This document shows, piece by piece, positions 25,425 through 33,550 of a stretch of DNA of 33,550 nt (position 1 is its first letter; every line of letters starts with the position of its first letter). Origin of the DNA: Propioniciclava tarda (GTDB lineage: Bacteria > Actinomycetota > Actinomycetes > Propionibacteriales > Propionibacteriaceae). The notes under the pieces were generated by a model, which was given only the letters and a program-made list of their open reading frames with translations, was not told the origin of the DNA and did no database searches. The DNA lies in assembly GCF_900182665.1 (NCBI RefSeq), contig NZ_FXTL01000008.1, positions 87,664 through 121,213 on the forward strand, given 5' to 3'. The translations under genes were made by a program, and so were the position numbers.

Positions 25425-27352
25425 CGGCCGGCCCCCAGGTGGACGCCGAGGTCGCCCAGGTCGGCCCGGGTCGGGGGGCGTCCGGACTTCGCCAGCTCCA
25501 GCACCGACGCCCGCACGAGGTGCCGAAGCCCGATCGGCGTCCCCTCGGCGGCCGCCTCGTACGCGGCGTTCAGGGCGGCCGTCCGGATCGCGCCCCCGGC
25601 CAGCTCGAACCGGTCGGCGACGGTCTCGAGGTCGGACCGCGCGTCGAGCGGTGCGTCCGCCGGCAGGGACGCCGTCCACAGCCGGCGCCGCAGGCTGGCG
25701 TCCGGCACGGTGAACTCGACCCGCTGGCTCATTCGGCGGGCGAAGGCCTCGTCGAGGTGGTGGGACACGTTGGTCGTCAGCACGGTGACGCCATCGTGCT
25801 CCTCGATGCGCTGGAGGAGGAAGGCCACCTCGACGTTGGCCCAGCGGTCCTTGGCCTCCTTGACCTCGCCGCGGCGTCCGAAGAGGGCGTCGGCCTCGTC
25901 GAACAGCAGCATCGCCCCGGATGCCTCCGCCGCGCGCAGGACCTTGTCGATCGCCTTCTCGGTCTCGCCGAGGTATTTGTCGACGACTCGGGCGAGGTCG
26001 ACCACCCACAACTCAAGGCCGGTCGCCGCTGCGATCACGCCGGCCGACATGGTCTTGCCGGTGCCGGACGGCCCGGCGAACAGGACGTGGTAGCCGCGCG
26101 ATCCCGGACGCCCGCCGAAGCCCCAGTCGTCGAGGACCCGGCCACGCTGGCCGATCGCCGCGGCCACGTCGCGCAGCTGGCCACCGATGGCGTCGGTCAC
26201 GACCAGGTCGTCCCAGCCGCTGCCGGTCGGCCCGGGCCGGGCGCAGCTCGACAGGTCGCGCCACGCGGTGCGGCGGGCGGCGAGCCGCAGGTCGCCCAGC
26301 GTCGGGACCTGCGGGTCGTCCGCCGGCCAGCCCGCGACCGCGCGCTCGGCGGCCTCCTCGATCGCGTCCAGCCCGAGCGGGTACTCGGACGCCAGGGCGG
26401 CGAGGTCCTCGGCGTGCGCCACCGCGCCGCGCCGGGCCAGCGCATCCGCCCACCGGCGGGCCCGGGAGGCGGCCGGCGCCGGGGACACCGTGAGCACCCG
26501 CCAGGACGCCGGCGCCACCCACGACACCCCCGGTGCCAGGCTCACCGCGACCCGGACGCCGGCCTCGGCGACGGCGGACAGGGCGGCCACCAGCTCGGGC
26601 GGGGGGACGTCGTCGAGGGCGGCCACCAGGACGGCGTCCGCGAGGAGGGCCGCCCGGGCCGCGGCGGGGAGGGTCTCACCGCGAGGGTTCGTCCACAGGG
26701 CGGCGCGCCCCGACGGCGCCGCCACGGACTCGGCGTGGCGCAGGTGGTCGGCCCCGGAGACGACGGTCGTCCGGACGCCGTCCGCGGCCTCGGCCGTCAC
26801 CCAGGCCAGGCCGTTGGCCTCGGACTCCTCGCCCTCGACGGCGTCGGTGAGCCAGCCGGACGCCACCACCCACGCGTCGGCGGGCGAGGGGCGTCCGGGG
26901 ACGGCGAGCGTCGCGACCAGGCCGAACAGTGCGAGGCGTCCGCCCGGCGCGACGGCGGCGCGAACCGCCGCGGGCGGAAGGTCGAGCGCGTCGGCCAGCT
27001 CGGCCGCCAGCCCGACCGTCGGCTGCCGGGCCCCGGGGTCGTCGGTGAGCGCGGCCACCAGAGGACGAAGCCGCGGCTCCACCTCGACGGCGACGGCGAG
27101 CGCCGCGACGAGGGTCTCGCCGGCGTCCAGGCCGAGGGCGTCCGGGAACCGCACGGCCGCGTCGAAGCCGGACGCCAGCCCGTCCGGCCAGGGGGCACCC
27201 GGGGCGGTGGCGGCACGCCAGCTGGCCAGGGCGTCGGCGGGGTCGATGTGCAGGGCGCGGAAGTCGTCGGCCCCGCGATAGCGCCCCTCGCGCTCCTGGC
27301 GGCGCCAGCTCGCGAGCAGCAGTTCGGCCACCCACGCCACGAGGGGGTTCAT
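25421..27352 (-). CDS. AAA+ ATPase of contractile injection system type (Afp15-like)
   Basis: The 643-residue protein has a variable N-terminal half and a C-terminal AAA+ domain. Walker A is GPSGTGKT at residues 427-434 and Walker B is MLLFDEADALFG with Asp485 and Glu486. Then come a sensor-1 segment VTVLTTNVSHHLDEAFARR with the Arg pair, and a C-terminal lid (FELAGGAIRTAALNAAYEAA). This is the domain layout of the single ATPase found in Afp/PVC and other eCIS loci, where it is needed for assembly of the particle. It directly follows a tape-measure-like gene, the same order as afp14-afp15. Its ATG overlaps the upstream stop and its stop overlaps the giant gene's start. Confidence 0.85.
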   Translation of the reverse strand: MNPLVAWVAELLLASWRRQEREGRYRGADDFRALHIDPADALASWRAATAPGAPWPDGLASGFDAAVRFPDALGLDAGETLVAALAVAVEVEPRLRPLVAALTDDPGARQPTVGLAAELADALDLPPAAVRAAVAPGGRLALFGLVATLAVPGRPSPADAWVVASGWLTDAVEGEESEANGLAWVTAEAADGVRTTVVSGADHLRHAESVAAPSGRAALWTNPRGETLPAAARAALLADAVLVAALDDVPPPELVAALSAVAEAGVRVAVSLAPGVSWVAPASWRVLTVSPAPAASRARRWADALARRGAVAHAEDLAALASEYPLGLDAIEEAAERAVAGWPADDPQVPTLGDLRLAARRTAWRDLSSCARPGPTGSGWDDLVVTDAIGGQLRDVAAAIGQRGRVLDDWGFGGRPGSRGYHVLFAGPSGTGKTMSAGVIAAATGLELWVVDLARVVDKYLGETEKAIDKVLRAAEASGAMLLFDEADALFGRRGEVKEAKDRWANVEVAFLLQRIEEHDGVTVLTTNVSHHLDEAFARRMSQRVEFTVPDASLRRRLWTASLPADAPLDARSDLETVADRFELAGGAIRTAALNAAYEAAAEGTPIGLRHLVRASVLELAKSGRPPTRADLGDLGVHLGAGR

Positions 27353-28818
27353 CGGATCGCCTCGTGGCTGACCAGCACCCGGACGTCCAGCCACGGCGGC
27401 CGGCAGACGAACCCGTCCAGCCCGGCCAGCGCCAGCAGGACCCCGAGCGGCACGGGCGGCAACGCCACGTCGAGGACGTCGTCGAAGGCCGTGACCCGGC
27501 CGCCGGGGGGCAGCACGCGGGGGATCAGGTGGGCTGCGCTGGCCAGGCCGAACCCGGCCAGGTGGCCGGCGAAGCGCCGGAACAGGGCGGCCGAGAGCCG
27601 GCCCGCGGGGTCGCCGCCGAAGCGTCCGGCGTCCGTCGGGTGCACGAACGAGAGCGGCTCGGACGCCAGCGCGTCGGCCAGCGCGGACGCCGGAACGGCG
27701 AGCAGCGCGGCGACGGCGGCCGGGTCCGGCTCGCGGACCAGGCCGGACGCCAGCGCCACGGCCGGGTCGTCCGCGTCCACGGCCCCCGCGAACATCCCGG
27801 CCAGGATCCGCGCCCGGACCGCGGCGGGCGCGGGTCCGGGGGCGGCGAGCTCGGGGGCGCGCGACAGCAGTTCGTCCAGGTCCGGCAGCAGGACGAACGC
27901 GACGCAGCCGGCAGACACGAACGACCGGGGACCCGCCACCGGGCGACCCGCGGCCTCGGGGGCGTCGGCCTCGTCGGCGACCTCCGCTCCCGGCACCTCG
28001 GGACCAGCGTCCGGCTCCAAGCCTGGACCCAGGGACGCGGCGACCGGCCGGTCCGGCGTCCGGGACACCGCCAGGACGGCGGCCAGGTCCCCGGCGTCGA
28101 CCGGTCCGGACGCCGCCAACTCCGCGATCAGCAGCAGGGCGAACGCCCCGCCGCCGCTGGCGCCCACCGGTGGTCGGCCCGTCGCGGCCAGCCGCTCGGC
28201 GCGCGCCCGGGCCGCGCGCGCCAGCGCCCGTCGGGTGGGGCTGGTGTCGGCCAGTGCGCTGGCCAGGGCGGACGCCAGCCACTCGGCCTGGGCGGCGTCC
28301 AGGACGCCGACGAGCCGATCCCAGCCGCCACCGGGCGCGCTGAGGGCGACGACGGCGTCCACCACGGTGACCTCCAGGGCGCGCGCGGCGGCGATCAGGG
28401 CGTCGCCGACGCTCAGGGCGGCGAAGGTCGCCAGCCGGGCGAAGACCCAGCCCGGCTCGGTGCCCGACAGCCGGGCCCGCACGTACGCGGCCACGTAGTC
28501 CGGACGCCCCGCGAACCGGACGGCGTCCGCCCCCGGCCCCCGCCGGACGATGGCCTCGACGGACTCCGCCAGCCCCTCGGCGACGCGACGGGCCTGGCGT
28601 CCGGCGTCCGGCTCGCCGGCGGGGACGCTGACCCGGGTCCGCACCTCACGCAGCACCCAGTAGGCGCCGGGGTCGACCTCGGCCAACTCGGCGAAGGCGT
28701 CGGACAGCGCCGCCGGGGCCGCATCGAGGGCGCGCCGCAGCCGGTGCGCCGCAGCGTCCCCCAGCCCGTGCGGGCAGCGGCCACGCACGCGCAGGGAGTC
28801 GATCACGGCGTCCGGCAT
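27349..28818 (-). CDS. Putative contractile injection system tape-measure protein
   Basis: The 489-residue protein begins MPDAVIDSLRVRGRCPHG and continues with a long Ala/Leu-rich helical sequence, including RARAERLAATGRPP and two short Pro/Ala-rich linkers. It ends near LDVALPPVPLGVLLALAGLD. The N-terminal pattern, a strand with LRVRG followed by a helix with regular Leu, resembles the start of the CIS tape-measure family, and the gene sits directly before the AAA+ ATPase as in other eCIS loci. Sequence identity to any known member is too low for me to be certain. If correct, it sets the length of the sheath-tube particle. The ATG at 28818 is ten bases after the upstream stop. Confidence 0.55.
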   Translation of the reverse strand: MPDAVIDSLRVRGRCPHGLGDAAAHRLRRALDAAPAALSDAFAELAEVDPGAYWVLREVRTRVSVPAGEPDAGRQARRVAEGLAESVEAIVRRGPGADAVRFAGRPDYVAAYVRARLSGTEPGWVFARLATFAALSVGDALIAAARALEVTVVDAVVALSAPGGGWDRLVGVLDAAQAEWLASALASALADTSPTRRALARAARARAERLAATGRPPVGASGGGAFALLLIAELAASGPVDAGDLAAVLAVSRTPDRPVAASLGPGLEPDAGPEVPGAEVADEADAPEAAGRPVAGPRSFVSAGCVAFVLLPDLDELLSRAPELAAPGPAPAAVRARILAGMFAGAVDADDPAVALASGLVREPDPAAVAALLAVPASALADALASEPLSFVHPTDAGRFGGDPAGRLSAALFRRFAGHLAGFGLASAAHLIPRVLPPGGRVTAFDDVLDVALPPVPLGVLLALAGLDGFVCRPPWLDVRVLVSHEAIR

Positions 28819-28828
28819 CGAGGCCGTC

Positions 28829-29032
28829 CTACGCGGCCGGGGCCCCGCGTAGCGGGGTTGCGCCCGCCTGGGCGGACGACAGCACCTCCGACAGCACCTG
28901 GGCCGCGCCGGAGAGCCGCAGCAGGTTGGCAACCAGCTGCTCGCGCTGGGCGTCCAGGTCGGCCAGGGCCCGCTCGCCCTCGGCCAGCTGGGCGCGCACC
29001 TCGGCGAGGCGGGCTTCGACGAGTTCGGTCAT
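28829..29032 (-). CDS. Small coiled-coil protein
   Basis: The 67-residue protein begins MTELVEARLAEVRAQLAEG and forms one long predicted coiled coil with Leu/Ala at heptad spacing through LVANLLRLSGAAQVLSEVL, ending in a flexible Ala/Pro tail. The ATG overlaps the stop of the fibre-like gene upstream. No family is recognised. Small coiled-coil proteins in injection-system operons often act as fibre or baseplate partners or chaperones, but this is only inference from position. Confidence 0.6.
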   Translation of the reverse strand: MTELVEARLAEVRAQLAEGERALADLDAQREQLVANLLRLSGAAQVLSEVLSSAQAGATPLRGAPAA

Positions 29033-31074
29033 GTGAGCTTCCTTCCGATGGCGACGACGGTGAACGCGGTGCCGTTGTTGTCCTCCCAGTCGGGACGCGA
29101 CTCCGAGCAGAACGCGCGTCCCCAGGCTCCGGTGCTGCTGTGGCCGTCGACCTTGGCCCAGACCCACTGCGGGATCGCGTCCGCGGACGCCGAGCGGCTG
29201 GGGGAGGCCTGGAAGATCTCCGAGCTGATGAGGCCGAACCCCGTCAGCACGCAGTAGACGCTGTAGACCTCGTCGAGTTCGCCGGCCCAGCTGGTCGACC
29301 AGTTGGCCGGCAGCCCCTCGAAGCCGTTGAACGCGTTCTGGACGACGAGGTCGCGCGTCACCACCTTGATCACTGACTGCACGGCCGACTGCCCGGGCCC
29401 GTGCACCCGGACGCCGCCGCTCACGTCGAGGTCGGACGCCAGCCCGCCGCCGCCGACGTAGACGTCGAGGCCGGTCGCCCAGTTCAGGTACAGGTGGTCG
29501 GCGGAGTCGTTGAAGCCCGACTTGCCGTTGACGTGCCGGGTGAGCACCTTGGCGTTGCCGCCGGCTCCGACGGTGACGTCGCCCGAGACCCGTTCGGCGC
29601 CGAACACCTCCAGGGTCGAGTCCTCGCCCAGCTTCATGGCCAGGGTGCCGCCGGCGCCGGCGCTGCTCCGGACGTCGGCGTGGGTGCCGTCGCGGAACCA
29701 GCAGAAGTCGGCGTCGGTGCGGAAGTAGAGCGTCCAGGGCTGGACGCCGACGCCGTACACCGTGGTGCCCGTGGCGCTCCACAGTTTCAACATCTGGTGG
29801 GTGACGGCGCCGAAGTCGAGCGCGCCCTCGGCGTCCAAGACGAGACGCCGGACGCCGGGCCCGCTCGTGCCGGTGCCTGGGTCGAGGGCGGTGTCACTGT
29901 GGACGCCACCGGTGTACCAGGCGAACTTGGCGGGGCTGCGCTGGTACAGGACGCCGTCTTGGGTGCCGAGCCCGTAGGCGCCGTCCGCGAACTGCACCTC
30001 CTGGCGGTGGACGGTCCCGAGGTCGAGCGGGCCGAGCGGCACCCGGACGCGTCCGTCGGCACGCACCTCGACGACCGGGTCGGCCGCGGCGGCGTCCGCA
30101 GTGGTGCCGATCGACAGGCTCACGTCGGGGCTGGGGGCATCGCCGAGGGTGAGCCGCAGGCGGTCCTTGCCGGCACCCACGCCGGCGTCCCGGCCCAGCG
30201 TCAGCTGCTTTCCGGGAGGCTCGGCGCCGCCGGTCTTGGTGAACCGGATCTTGGTGCCCTCCATCCACAGTTCGCGCTCGGCGTTGACGCGCCCCTTGGC
30301 GCGCAGGCGTCCCTCGACGGTCGCGAAGTCGGCGGCGTCCGGGTCGGCGAAGGCCGTGCGCGGGGCGACCCGCAGCGTCCCGCCGGGGGCGAGCACCTCG
30401 GACGCCAACGCGCCCACGAAGCGCCGGTCACGCGTGAGGTAGGCCCCCGCCGGCCGGAATCGCCGGACGCCGCCGTCCCAGAACAGCCAGCCGATCGGGA
30501 TCAGCCAGCGCGCCAGGGGCGGCTCCACCGGAGGTTCCTGATAAGGCACCGACGTGTCGACGGGGATGGAGGCCCCGGACGCCGGCGGCGGCAGCGCGAC
30601 GACGCCGTCCACCACCACGTCGGTGGTGGGGTCGACCGGGTCGATGACGAGCCGGAAGGTCTCGACCACTCGGGTCGGGGTGGCGGCCGAGCAGTCGGCG
30701 TAGCCGTCGGGGGTCGGGGCGGCGTCCGTCTCGGCGTACTGCAGCCAGACGCTGCGCGCGCTGGCGTCCGTGAAGGCCGCGAACAGCGCGGGGTCGACCT
30801 GGACCCGCGAGAATGAGACCAGCTGGCGCCCGTAGCCGTCGACGGCCAGCCCGGGGGTCAAGAAGACGTCGACCAGGCCGGCGTCCGCGGGTTCGGGCAC
30901 CTCGACCAGGTCGAAGCCGACCACCACTCCCCACGTGTGTTGGCCGGTCTCGTGCCGCTCCAGGGCGCGCCGGTGGTACTCCTGCTCGGCGACGAAGTCG
31001 GCCGCCGAGAGGAACTGGCCCTCGGCGTACGTGGGCCGGGCGACCTCGGGGCGGCCCACCCCTGTGACGGTCAC
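29029..31074 (-). CDS. Fibre-like protein with conserved N-terminal domain
   Basis: This 681-residue protein starts GTG at 31074, overlapping the stop of the Cys-rich gene. Residues 13-90 (TYAEGQFLSAADFVAEQEYH, GVVVGFDL, LTPGLAVDGYGRQLVSF) share the pattern of the neighbouring Cys-rich protein's N-terminal domain. The central part is beta-rich and repetitive (VRVPLGPLDLGTVHRQEV, VSGDVTVGAGGNAKVLTRH), as in a fibre shaft. The C-terminal part (ANWSTSWAGELDEVYSVYC, then ESRPDWEDNNGTAFTVVAI) looks globular and might be the receptor-binding tip. I infer a tail fibre or a baseplate-attached fibre protein. There is no signal peptide. The longer frame upstream overlaps the neighbouring gene and is not used. 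Confidence 0.62.
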   Translation of the reverse strand: MTVTGVGRPEVARPTYAEGQFLSAADFVAEQEYHRRALERHETGQHTWGVVVGFDLVEVPEPADAGLVDVFLTPGLAVDGYGRQLVSFSRVQVDPALFAAFTDASARSVWLQYAETDAAPTPDGYADCSAATPTRVVETFRLVIDPVDPTTDVVVDGVVALPPPASGASIPVDTSVPYQEPPVEPPLARWLIPIGWLFWDGGVRRFRPAGAYLTRDRRFVGALASEVLAPGGTLRVAPRTAFADPDAADFATVEGRLRAKGRVNAERELWMEGTKIRFTKTGGAEPPGKQLTLGRDAGVGAGKDRLRLTLGDAPSPDVSLSIGTTADAAAADPVVEVRADGRVRVPLGPLDLGTVHRQEVQFADGAYGLGTQDGVLYQRSPAKFAWYTGGVHSDTALDPGTGTSGPGVRRLVLDAEGALDFGAVTHQMLKLWSATGTTVYGVGVQPWTLYFRTDADFCWFRDGTHADVRSSAGAGGTLAMKLGEDSTLEVFGAERVSGDVTVGAGGNAKVLTRHVNGKSGFNDSADHLYLNWATGLDVYVGGGGLASDLDVSGGVRVHGPGQSAVQSVIKVVTRDLVVQNAFNGFEGLPANWSTSWAGELDEVYSVYCVLTGFGLISSEIFQASPSRSASADAIPQWVWAKVDGHSSTGAWGRAFCSESRPDWEDNNGTAFTVVAIGRKLT

Positions 31075-32873
31075 TTCGACCCCCCGGTCAGGTCGACGCC
31101 CTCGGACCCACGGACGCCGACCACCCGGCCGCCCTGCACGTACAGGGTGGCCTGGCCGCCCTCGGCCGCCCGCGGGATCGCGTCGAACGCGAGCCCCTCG
31201 CTGGCGTCCGAGACCTCGACGATCTGTACCTTGACGCCCTTCTTGGCCAGCACCGCCGATGCCTCGGCGGCATCCGAATGCAGGTAGGACGCCAGCCGCA
31301 CCGACCCGCGCGCGTTCTCCAGCGACCGCTCGACCGACGACAAGACGTTGGCGACCCGCAGCTTGCCCATCGCCTGGGACGCCCGCTTCTTCCACAGGCC
31401 CGCCAGGGCGAAGTCGTCGGCACGCAGGGCGCCCAGCAGGTTGTCGTAGCGACGCACGCTGAGCGGCCGCGCCACCTTCCCGTGCACGTAGGCGGGGTCG
31501 GCGACCTCCCTGCCCACCTTCGGCAGGCTCAGGGGGAAGCAGCACAGCTTGGCGGCCAACAGGCTGAGCACGGGGCCGATCGGCAGCCAGTACTCGCGGT
31601 TGACGAACGAGCCCGCGTACTTGCGGCAGGCATGGTTGCAGATCTTGGTGACCACGCCCTTCTTCACCGTCAGGCAGGCCAGGACGATTCGGTCGTCGCA
31701 GGCCGGGCCGGGGCACGGCGGGAGGGCCGCGTAGCAGACGCAGTCGCGCAGGTAGAGCACCACCAGCAACACCAACTGCTGCAGGCCGAGGACCAGCCGG
31801 TTGCCGAACTCGGCGTCCGTCTCGTTGGGACGCTGCGGCGCGCAGTCGATCTGTTGCAGCTCCTCGGGCAGGACGCACTGGGTGCGCATCGGGTCGTTTC
31901 GGTACAGGTCGACCACGTTGGCGTACAGCTGGCACAGGGCGTCGCGGGCTGCCCCCGTCGACAGCCCCTTGGTGCCGCCGGTGACCATCGACAGCGCGCT
32001 GCCCTGCAGGTTCTTGCTCATCCCCTTGGTCAGCAGCGGTTGCAGCCGGGTGATGCACTCGACGACCCGCGCCGGGAAGGTGCCGGCCAGCGCCGTGCCC
32101 CAGTCGTCGCACGCGGCGTCGCGCGGGGACACCCCGAACTCGACGTACTCATACGTCCGGGACGGCTCGCAGCCCGCCGGTCTCGGCGCCTGCGCCGGGG
32201 CGTTCGTGCACCCGCACGTGGTGGCCCGGGACGTGCGCCCGGTGCCGCCGCAGCCGCAGCCGGACGCCGTGGGCGCGGCCTTGGTGCCTCCACAGCCACA
32301 GCCGCCAGTCGACGGGGTGGACGTCGTCCCGCCGCAGCCGCAGCCGCACGACGAGGTCGGCGCCGGCCCGCCGCCCAGCGGCGTCACCGGACGCGCCTGC
32401 TGCTCGCGGTAGCGCACCCACAGGCACCAGGTCTGCTCACCGTCGTCGCAGCCGGACGCCGTGGGGTACCTCGGCGGATCGCAGTCGGCGACCTTCCCGG
32501 TCGCGGTGCAGGCGGCGATCAGCTTGTCGACCGGCACGGTGATCGAGTCGGGCAGCACGAGGTCGTTGCCGCACTGGTCGAGGGCGTAGCCGGGTCGCAC
32601 GATCACGCCCGGACCGCATCCGTCGCACTCGACCTGGAGCCCGCAGACGACGCCGTAGCCGTGCAGGTAGCGGTTGTGCAGGCGCTGCTTGTCGAGCATG
32701 TAGGTGGTCAGGCCGGTCAGCTCGGTGTCGGTGAGCAACTGCCCCGCGAAGAACCTCGGCCGGACGAACGTGTGCAGCCCCGCGCACACCGGGCAGGTGC
32801 AGGACGCCGCGTGTGCGGTCGCCCCCTGGGCGGCGGTGGCCGGGCGGGTCGCCCGGTGGCTGTAGATGGTCAC
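31071..32873 (-). CDS. Cys-rich structural protein of the injection-system locus
   Basis: The 600-residue protein has about 35 Cys. It starts with a GTG at 32873 behind a strong GGAGAGGAG site that lies inside the upstream gene. Residues 25-30 are CTCPVC. Residues 38-115 hold [31 protein letters not shown] and [16 protein letters not shown], the domain shared with the next gene. Around residues 175-230 three Gly/Cys clusters (CGCGCGG, GCGCGG, GCGCGG) are spaced by Thr/Ser/Pro. The second half is mostly helical with an aliphatic stretch ([20 protein letters not shown]). I recognise no enzyme motif. It may form a cross-linked or metal-bearing part of the particle. Confidence 0.6.
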   Translation of the reverse strand: MTIYSHRATRPATAAQGATAHAASCTCPVCAGLHTFVRPRFFAGQLLTDTELTGLTTYMLDKQRLHNRYLHGYGVVCGLQVECDGCGPGVIVRPGYALDQCGNDLVLPDSITVPVDKLIAACTATGKVADCDPPRYPTASGCDDGEQTWCLWVRYREQQARPVTPLGGGPAPTSSCGCGCGGTTSTPSTGGCGCGGTKAAPTASGCGCGGTGRTSRATTCGCTNAPAQAPRPAGCEPSRTYEYVEFGVSPRDAACDDWGTALAGTFPARVVECITRLQPLLTKGMSKNLQGSALSMVTGGTKGLSTGAARDALCQLYANVVDLYRNDPMRTQCVLPEELQQIDCAPQRPNETDAEFGNRLVLGLQQLVLLVVLYLRDCVCYAALPPCPGPACDDRIVLACLTVKKGVVTKICNHACRKYAGSFVNREYWLPIGPVLSLLAAKLCCFPLSLPKVGREVADPAYVHGKVARPLSVRRYDNLLGALRADDFALAGLWKKRASQAMGKLRVANVLSSVERSLENARGSVRLASYLHSDAAEASAVLAKKGVKVQIVEVSDASEGLAFDAIPRAAEGGQATLYVQGGRVVGVRGSEGVDLTGGSK

Positions 32874-33550
32874 AGCTGCTCCTCTCCGAGGATGAACCAA
32901 CTCACGAACCGGCCGCCCTCGATGAGGTCGCCGGTGGGGCAGCGGTCGGTCAGGCCGGGGGCCAGGTGGTTGCCGTCCAGGGCCAGTGGGCCCTTGCTGC
33001 CGTCCAGCCGCAGGTCCTGGCGGACCGAGGCGATCAGGTCGCCCTCGAGGACCACCAGGTAGACCCCGTTCGGGGCGTCCGGGCCGAGTGGCAGCAGGAC
33101 GCCGTTGGCCTTGTCGGCGGGTGGTTTGGCGTCCAGGACCTCTTTGATCGGGACGCCGCACTTGGCGTCCACGGTCACCGGCGTCACCGGCACCCGCAGC
33201 CCGACCCAGCGGTAGCCGGTGAAGCCCGGCACCTGGTCGGGCTGGCGCAGGTAGACCGCGCAGGAGATGGCGTCCAGGGTGCTCTGGTCCATCGGCTCGC
33301 TGAAGCCGACGACCACCCCGAGCGCCTTCTGCCGCCGGATCGCCGCCGCGGTCGCGACCCGTCCACGGTGGGGCCACGACAGCCCCACGATCTTGGGCAG
33401 GACGATCTTGGTCAGGTCGGTGCCGGGGTCGCCCGGGTCGCCCTTGGGTCCGGGGTCGCCTTGGGGTCCGGGGTCGCCCTTGGGTCCGGGGTCGCCTTGG
33501 GGTCCGGGGTCGCCCTTGGGTCCGGGGTCGCCCTTGGGTCCGGGGTCGCC
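32870..33550 (-). CDS. Collagen-like fibre protein, C-terminal part (runs off window)
   Basis: The last 226 residues are visible. The first 42 are Gly-X-Y triplets (GDPGPK and GDPGPQ units), which should form a collagen triple helix, followed by a C-terminal region. Its segment [14 protein letters not shown] resembles bacterial Ig-like (Big_5) domains. The end ([29 protein letters not shown]) is a pattern I recall from other actinobacterial surface or fibre proteins. Gly-X-Y shafts occur in phage tail fibres, so a tail-fibre role fits the locus. A start codon is not in the window: the frame remains open to 33550. Confidence 0.78.
   Translation of the reverse strand, partial: GDPGPKGDPGPKGDPGPQGDPGPKGDPGPQGDPGPKGDPGDPGTDLTKIVLPKIVGLSWPHRGRVATAAAIRRQKALGVVVGFSEPMDQSTLDAISCAVYLRQPDQVPGFTGYRWVGLRVPVTPVTVDAKCGVPIKEVLDAKPPADKANGVLLPLGPDAPNGVYLVVLEGDLIASVRQDLRLDGSKGPLALDGNHLAPGLTDRCPTGDLIEGGRFVSWFILGEEQL
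33425..33550 (-). repeat. 18-base tandem repeat encoding Gly-X-Y triplets
   Basis: Six consecutive 18-base units (GGCGACCCCGGACCCAAG, or CAA-ending variants) plus a shorter last unit encode GDPGPK/Q. The array continues past the window end, so its full copy number is unknown. Confidence 0.9.

Noticed and set aside
25439-28498. Plus-strand open frame of about 1000 codons opposite the ATPase and tape-measure genes
   Set aside because: It is antisense to well-supported genes, has Gly/Arg/Pro-rich composition typical of GC-rich shadow frames and no recognisable domain.
33425-33550. Tandem repeat considered as a CRISPR array
   Set aside because: Units are 18 bases with no spacers and translate to Gly-X-Y triplets in frame with the gene.

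Overview
The window is high-GC DNA with short intergenic gaps and many start/stop overlaps of the xTGA type. It looks like an actinobacterium. The anaerobic glycerol-3-phosphate dehydrogenase operon glpABC, feoAB with a DtxR/IdeR-type iron box, the clpS-DUF2017 pair and the murI-rph-rdgB order fit a Propionibacteriaceae-like lineage, but I cannot name a genus. Several genes appear to be leaderless, with a TANNNT -10 element 6 to 8 bases before the start codon.

Positions 1-16400 are chromosomal housekeeping genes. They hold NAD salvage (pncA partial, pncB), the protease adaptor clpS with a DUF2017 gene, glycerol use (glpK divergent from glpABC), ferrous iron uptake (feoA, feoB and a FeoC-like Cys-rich protein), murI, and a small Cys-rich protein behind a CsoR-like operator. 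Next comes an overlapping set rph / rdgB-thyA / folA, then dinB and a tRNA-Leu(UAG). The most unusual gene here is one uninterrupted reading frame that joins a RdgB-type nucleotide pyrophosphatase to a complete thymidylate synthase, directly followed by dihydrofolate reductase.

Positions 16419-18614 hold a tetR gene and the 3' part of a DHA2-type multidrug transporter. The transporter has lost its 5' half and carries a nonsense codon. Its break lies against the stop codon of the next element, so this looks like one edge of an inserted or rearranged island.

Positions 18615-33550 form one tightly packed minus-strand operon that I read as the distal half of an extracellular contractile injection system (eCIS, Afp/PVC-like) locus. 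In transcription order it holds: a collagen-like (Gly-X-Y) fibre protein running off the window; a 600-residue Cys-rich protein; a 681-residue fibre-like protein sharing an N-terminal domain with the Cys-rich one; a small coiled-coil protein; a tape-measure-like protein; a CIS-type AAA+ ATPase; and a 2269-residue giant protein. The giant protein has short N-terminal repeats, a long helical body, a hydrophobic segment and a C-terminal nuclease-like D...ExK motif, so it may be an effector. Sheath, tube, spike and baseplate genes are not in the window and should lie beyond 33550 if this reading is right.

The 7-mer GGACGCC/GGCGTCC is strongly over-represented across the whole window, including the eCIS region.
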